A DNA stretch of 64,000 nucleotides, from contig NZ_CP061913.1 in the NCBI RefSeq assembly GCF_019904175.1, positions 1,426,001-1,490,000 on the forward strand. The letters run 5' to 3'. Shown here piece by piece: positions 61,292-64,000 of the stretch; position 1 is the stretch's first letter; each line of letters starts with the position of its first letter. Made by a program: the position numbers and the translations under genes. The notes beneath the pieces were generated by a model. The model saw only the letters and a program-made list of their open reading frames with translations. It had not been told where the DNA came from and did not search any database. The DNA is from Dactylosporangium vinaceum. Lineage in GTDB: Bacteria > Actinomycetota > Actinomycetes > Mycobacteriales > Micromonosporaceae.

Positions 61292-61549
61292 TCAGGCAGA
61301 GTGAGCGCGGACCCGGAGGCCGCCGCGACGCTTCATGAGGCGACGCTCGTCTTCGCTCATTCCGCCCCAGACGCCTGCATCCTGACCGGAGTCGAGCGCC
61401 CACTGGAGGCACTCGGAGGTCACGGAGCAGCGCTGGCAGACCGCCTTCGCCTGCTCAACCTGCAGCAACGCCGGGCCGGAAGTCCCAATGGGGAAGAACA
61501 GCTCCGGGTCCTCGTCGCGGCAGAGGGCATGGTGGCGCCAGTCCGACAT
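61292..61549 (-). CDS. whiB1: WhiB1-type (WblE) Fe-S transcription factor
   Basis: 85 aa. Very close to the WhiB1 pattern: DWRHHALCRDEDPELFF (Cys10), then Cys38, Cys41 and Cys47, then DAGVWGGMSEDERR and a basic C-terminus. The 4Fe-4S cluster of WhiB1 reacts with nitric oxide, and the protein binds the primary sigma factor. AAGGAG precedes ATG 61549. Two Crp-like palindromes lie 135-210 bases upstream, as would fit cAMP control known for the M. tuberculosis gene. Confidence 0.93.
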   Translation of the reverse strand: MSDWRHHALCRDEDPELFFPIGTSGPALLQVEQAKAVCQRCSVTSECLQWALDSGQDAGVWGGMSEDERRLMKRRGGLRVRAHSA

Positions 61550-61930
61550 GGCGGCAACACTCCTTGTTCTTTTCGCGGATCGTTGTTAATGATTCCCGTT
61601 ATGCATCTCATGTAACGGTTCGGCTAGGCGGAGCCTGAAGATCCGAAACATGTGTGCGGGCAACGCTCAGTGGTCGTTTCGCTTGTGAATGCTTTCACGA
61701 ACTACCGCGATGTCAAGGGGTCCAAACCAAAAAAATCCAAGTCGGTGAGCAAGCTCACGCACTGTTTGTCCGATTTTATGGCGGCTGGTGACCCTGGATC
61801 GCAACAGTCAGTGACCAATGTAGTACGGCTTGGTCAACGACCGGAGGGCTTTCGGAGATGCGGTCGCGGTGTCTCTGTCGCGACTCTCTGCAACTTTCTC
61901 CCCCTTCGGTGGTTGATCGCCGGGGGTGAC
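61550..61930 (-). promoter_or_regulatory. whiB1 upstream control region with two Crp-like sites
   Basis: This 381-bp gene-free stretch is AT-richer than its surroundings. Site 1 is TGTGA, six bases, TCACG (61684-61699). Site 2 is GGTGA, six bases, TCACG (61744-61759), within the perfect palindrome GTGAGCAAGCTCAC. Both fit the Crp consensus TGTGA-N6-TCACA with one or two changes. Their centres are 60 bases apart. No other gene or RNA was recognised. Confidence 0.6.
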
Positions 61931-62869
61931 TCAACACACTACGCGTAACGCCCCCGGCACGGACGCGAAATCCAACTTGTCGACCTCGCCGAGGTACTCC
62001 CCGTCGACCTGATAGGCGATCGGTTTGGCGGCGGTCAGCGTGAAACCCGGCAGATCGTGCAGGCGCAGGACCTGCTTTCCTTTCGGCTCCCGGCGGGCGG
62101 ACAGCAGCTGCGACACGGTGCGCGCCGTGCCGGCCACCGGCAACTCCCGGAGCCCGAGCGCATCGAGGCCCGTGTCGAACGAGGCGCGCGGATTCGGATT
62201 GACCGGCCGCTCACCGATGTACGTCCACGGTGCCGTGTTCTGTACCAGCATCCACGTTAGCCCGGTCGTGGCCGGTTCGCCCGGTAACTGGATCGTGAGT
62301 AGCGGCACGCGCCGATTGGTGACGGCGAACTGCGCCGAGAATGCGCGCAGATAGAGCAGGGGAGTGGACGTCGAACCCTTGTGCCGGAACTGATCGACCC
62401 GGCGCACGACCTCCGCGTCCAGGCCCAGCCCCGCACAAAAGGTGAAATAGCGGTCATCGGCGCGGCCGAGCCCGATCAGCCGCTCGCGGCGGTCCCGCAG
62501 CGCCTCGAGGATGGCGCCGGTCCCCTCGGCCCAGTCGCTGGGCAGTCCGAGCGCCCGGGCGAACACGTTGGTGGAGCCGCCCGGCACGACGGCGAGGGCC
62601 GGGCGCTCGTGGGCGCGGTCCGCGGCGGGCCCCTCGTCGAAGGTCATCAAGCCGTTGACGGCCTCGTTGACGGTGCCGTCGCCGCCGAGCGTGACGACGA
62701 GGTCCAGGCCCTCGCGGGCCGCGTCGCGGGCCAGGTCGGAGGCGTGACCGCGGCGCTGGGTGTAGGCGACATCGAGATCGACCTGGCTGCGCAGAGCCCG
62801 CACCAGGATGTCCCGCCCGCGTTCGGTGGTGGTCGTCGCGTTCGGGTTGACCACCAGGAGGGCTCGCAC
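61931..62869 (-). CDS. Diacylglycerol kinase-family lipid kinase
   Basis: 312 aa from GTG 62869. The catalytic domain has RALLVVNPNA at the start, TLGGDGTVNEAVNGLM (the GGDGT motif) and VVPGGSTNVFARALGLP. The late segment YQVDGEYLGEVDKLDF is the conserved DGE(x) end of the C-terminal beta domain. It likely phosphorylates diacylglycerol or a related lipid. A GTG three codons earlier is an alternative start. Confidence 0.87.
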   Translation of the reverse strand: MRALLVVNPNATTTTERGRDILVRALRSQVDLDVAYTQRRGHASDLARDAAREGLDLVVTLGGDGTVNEAVNGLMTFDEGPAADRAHERPALAVVPGGSTNVFARALGLPSDWAEGTGAILEALRDRRERLIGLGRADDRYFTFCAGLGLDAEVVRRVDQFRHKGSTSTPLLYLRAFSAQFAVTNRRVPLLTIQLPGEPATTGLTWMLVQNTAPWTYIGERPVNPNPRASFDTGLDALGLRELPVAGTARTVSQLLSARREPKGKQVLRLHDLPGFTLTAAKPIAYQVDGEYLGEVDKLDFASVPGALRVVC

Positions 62870-62941
62870 GCGCAGCACTGTACCCGCATCCGCGCGCGAT
62901 AAGGTGGGACCCGCACAACCGGAGAACGGAAGGATGCGCAG

Positions 62942-63337
62942 GTGAGCGGGTCGCAAGCCCCTGAGCGGACCCCGGCGACCCTGCGCTGGGCGGTGCGTCT
63001 GCTGCTGGTGGAAGGCGCGGGCCTGGCCGCGGTGACGCTGTGGCTGATCTACCTGGACCTCACGTCGGACGCCGCCTCGGTGCCGGGGGCCGTCTCGGTG
63101 ACGGTGTACCTCGCGCTCATGACCGTGTGCTTCCTGGGCGTCGGGCTCGCGCTGCAGCGCCGGCGCCGATGGGCCCGGGGCCCGGGCATCGTGGTGTCGA
63201 TGCTGCAGATGCCGATCGGCCTCACGATGATGCAGACCGGGTCGGTGTACCTCGGCGCGCCCCTCTTCGTCCTCGGCCTGATCGGCGCCGTGCTCCTGTT
63301 CGCGCCCTCGACGCGCATCGCTCTCGGTGTTCGTTAG
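62942..63337 (+). CDS. Small integral membrane protein
   Basis: 131 aa from GTG 62942 with four hydrophobic segments (for example LLLVEGAGLAAVTLWLIYL) and an Arg-rich loop (QRRRRWARGPG). No catalytic motif. Similar four-helix proteins lie near whiB1 in other actinobacteria (the Rv3217c position). Function unknown. Confidence 0.72.
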   Translation: MSGSQAPERTPATLRWAVRLLLVEGAGLAAVTLWLIYLDLTSDAASVPGAVSVTVYLALMTVCFLGVGLALQRRRRWARGPGIVVSMLQMPIGLTMMQTGSVYLGAPLFVLGLIGAVLLFAPSTRIALGVR

Positions 63338-63474
63338 ATAGACGGCGGTGCTCCCGGCGCTCGCCGGGCGGACATCGCCTGCGCACCTGGTACAGCGTTT
63401 CGTGTCGCACAGATGGTCCGTTATCTCTGTGTGACGGGTCCGCAATCGGTTTCGGTGCTCTACGCTCGGTGGTC

Positions 63475-64000
63475 GTGACGGTCGCTCCCGCATATCAGGT
63501 CCTAGCCGAGCGCATCCGCGACGACATCATGTCGGGTGTGCTGCGCCCTGGGGAGCGTCTGCCCACCGAACCGCAGCTCTGTGAGCAGTCGGGCCTGAGC
63601 CGCTCGACCGTCCGCGAGGCGCTGCGCCTGCTCAGCAGCCAGCACCTGATCGTCACCATGCGCGGGGTCAACGGCGGCAGCTTCGTCGCCGAGCCCGACG
63701 CGAGCGCCCTCGGCGCGACGCTCTCCGACGGCGTCGGCCTGCTGCTGGCCAGCGGCGCGGTGACCGGCGACGACTTCCTCGAGGTCCGGCGGATGCTGGA
63801 GGTGCCGGCCGCGGGCCTGGCCGCCGCCCGCCGCGAGGCCCACCACCTGGCCGAGCTCGAGCGGGCGATGTTCGACCCGGAGCACGACGACCTGGCCCGG
63901 CGCATCGAGGCGCACGCGGCGTTCCATCTGACGATCGCCGCGGCCAGCGGCAACTCGCTGCTCAGCCTGGTCGTCCGCCCGCTCTACAGCCTGGCCAACC
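63475..64000 (+). CDS. GntR-family regulator with FCD domain, cut by window end
   Basis: At least 175 codons from GTG 63475. The winged helix is PAYQVLAERIRDDIMSGVLR, then LPTEPQLCEQSGLSRSTVRE and ALRLLSSQHLI. The following helical part (DDFLEVRRMLEVPAAGLAA, then ARRIEAHAAFHLTIAAASGN) is the start of an FCD ligand domain, with the metal/ligand-binding Asp-x3-Arg and HxxF patterns. It continues beyond base 64000, and no target gene is visible. Confidence 0.85.
   Translation, partial: MTVAPAYQVLAERIRDDIMSGVLRPGERLPTEPQLCEQSGLSRSTVREALRLLSSQHLIVTMRGVNGGSFVAEPDASALGATLSDGVGLLLASGAVTGDDFLEVRRMLEVPAAGLAAARREAHHLAELERAMFDPEHDDLARRIEAHAAFHLTIAAASGNSLLSLVVRPLYSLAN

Noticed and set aside
62057..62902. 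Plus-strand frames opposite the lipid kinase gene
   Set aside because: They mirror the minus-strand gene, which has the GGDGT and DGE motifs.

Overview
The window is very GC-rich, genes are densely packed with many ATGA, GTGA and TTGA stop/start overlaps, and GTG or TTG starts are common. It carries actinobacterial signature genes: two WhiB proteins, a SigR/RsrA-type redox sigma and anti-sigma pair, a PdtaS-type kinase, an ESX-type secretion system and mycosin. This points to a filamentous actinobacterium. A member of the Micromonosporaceae (Actinoplanes or Dactylosporangium-like) is my best guess, from gene content and style only. No rRNA, tRNA, CRISPR array, transposase or integrase was recognised.

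Left part, 1-30,064: a type VII secretion (ESX-like) locus mixed with polymorphic-toxin and immunity genes. Machine parts are eccD (-), eccC (+), the protease mycP (-), eccE (-) and a beta-helix/AAA+ ATPase related to EccA. No eccB was found. Candidate cargo: a 213-aa helical protein, a 586-aa Pro/Gly-rich protein, a small WXG100-like protein next to a YbaB-like protein, and a 3001-codon ORF (11,169-20,174). That ORF has a WXG/CpnT-like N-terminus and, in order, a YwqJ-type deaminase domain, a papain-like domain with visible Cys-His-Asp, a PD-(D/E)XK nuclease-like domain, an ADP-ribosyltransferase-like domain and a RelA/SpoT-like synthetase domain. Near 18.7-19.2 kb its reading frame is disturbed by an embedded out-of-frame gene. 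Directly downstream are an unknown protein, an HD-domain alarmone hydrolase (a plausible antidote to the RelA-like module), a SUKH-3 protein, a DUF6301-like protein and a TY-Chap protein. Further right is a fused YwqJ-deaminase/SUKH-3 gene and an SseB-like gene. A partial SUKH-3 gene at the left edge suggests the immunity array continues outside the window.

Middle part, 30,219-46,972: Dps, a membrane-anchored Hsp70-like protein, an SDR/thiolase pair, a HigB/HigA-like toxin-antitoxin pair, an operon of an oxoamine synthase, an MFS exporter and an NTF2-like protein, a GGDEF/EAL protein, a DMT-type membrane protein, a histidinol-phosphatase-like gene, a DUF2087 protein, rsgA and aroA.

Right part, 47,031-64,000: this resembles the conserved actinobacterial neighbourhood known from M. 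tuberculosis (aroA, rsgA, SOS peptidase, sigH/rshA, TB7.3 biotin protein, pdtaS, whiB1). It is interrupted here by a GNAT gene, a TetR/DHA2-efflux pair, a SIS-domain isomerase, a lipoprotein and an assimilatory sulfur operon (sulfite reductase, Zn-ribbon protein, APS reductase, sirohydrochlorin chelatase) preceded by a Cys-containing leader peptide. The window ends with a diacylglycerol-kinase-type gene, a small membrane protein and the start of a GntR/FCD regulator.

An unexpected structure is a REP-like palindromic element duplicated exactly at the start codons of two unrelated genes (20,171 and 36,478), with stems that match the host gene's own start sequence.
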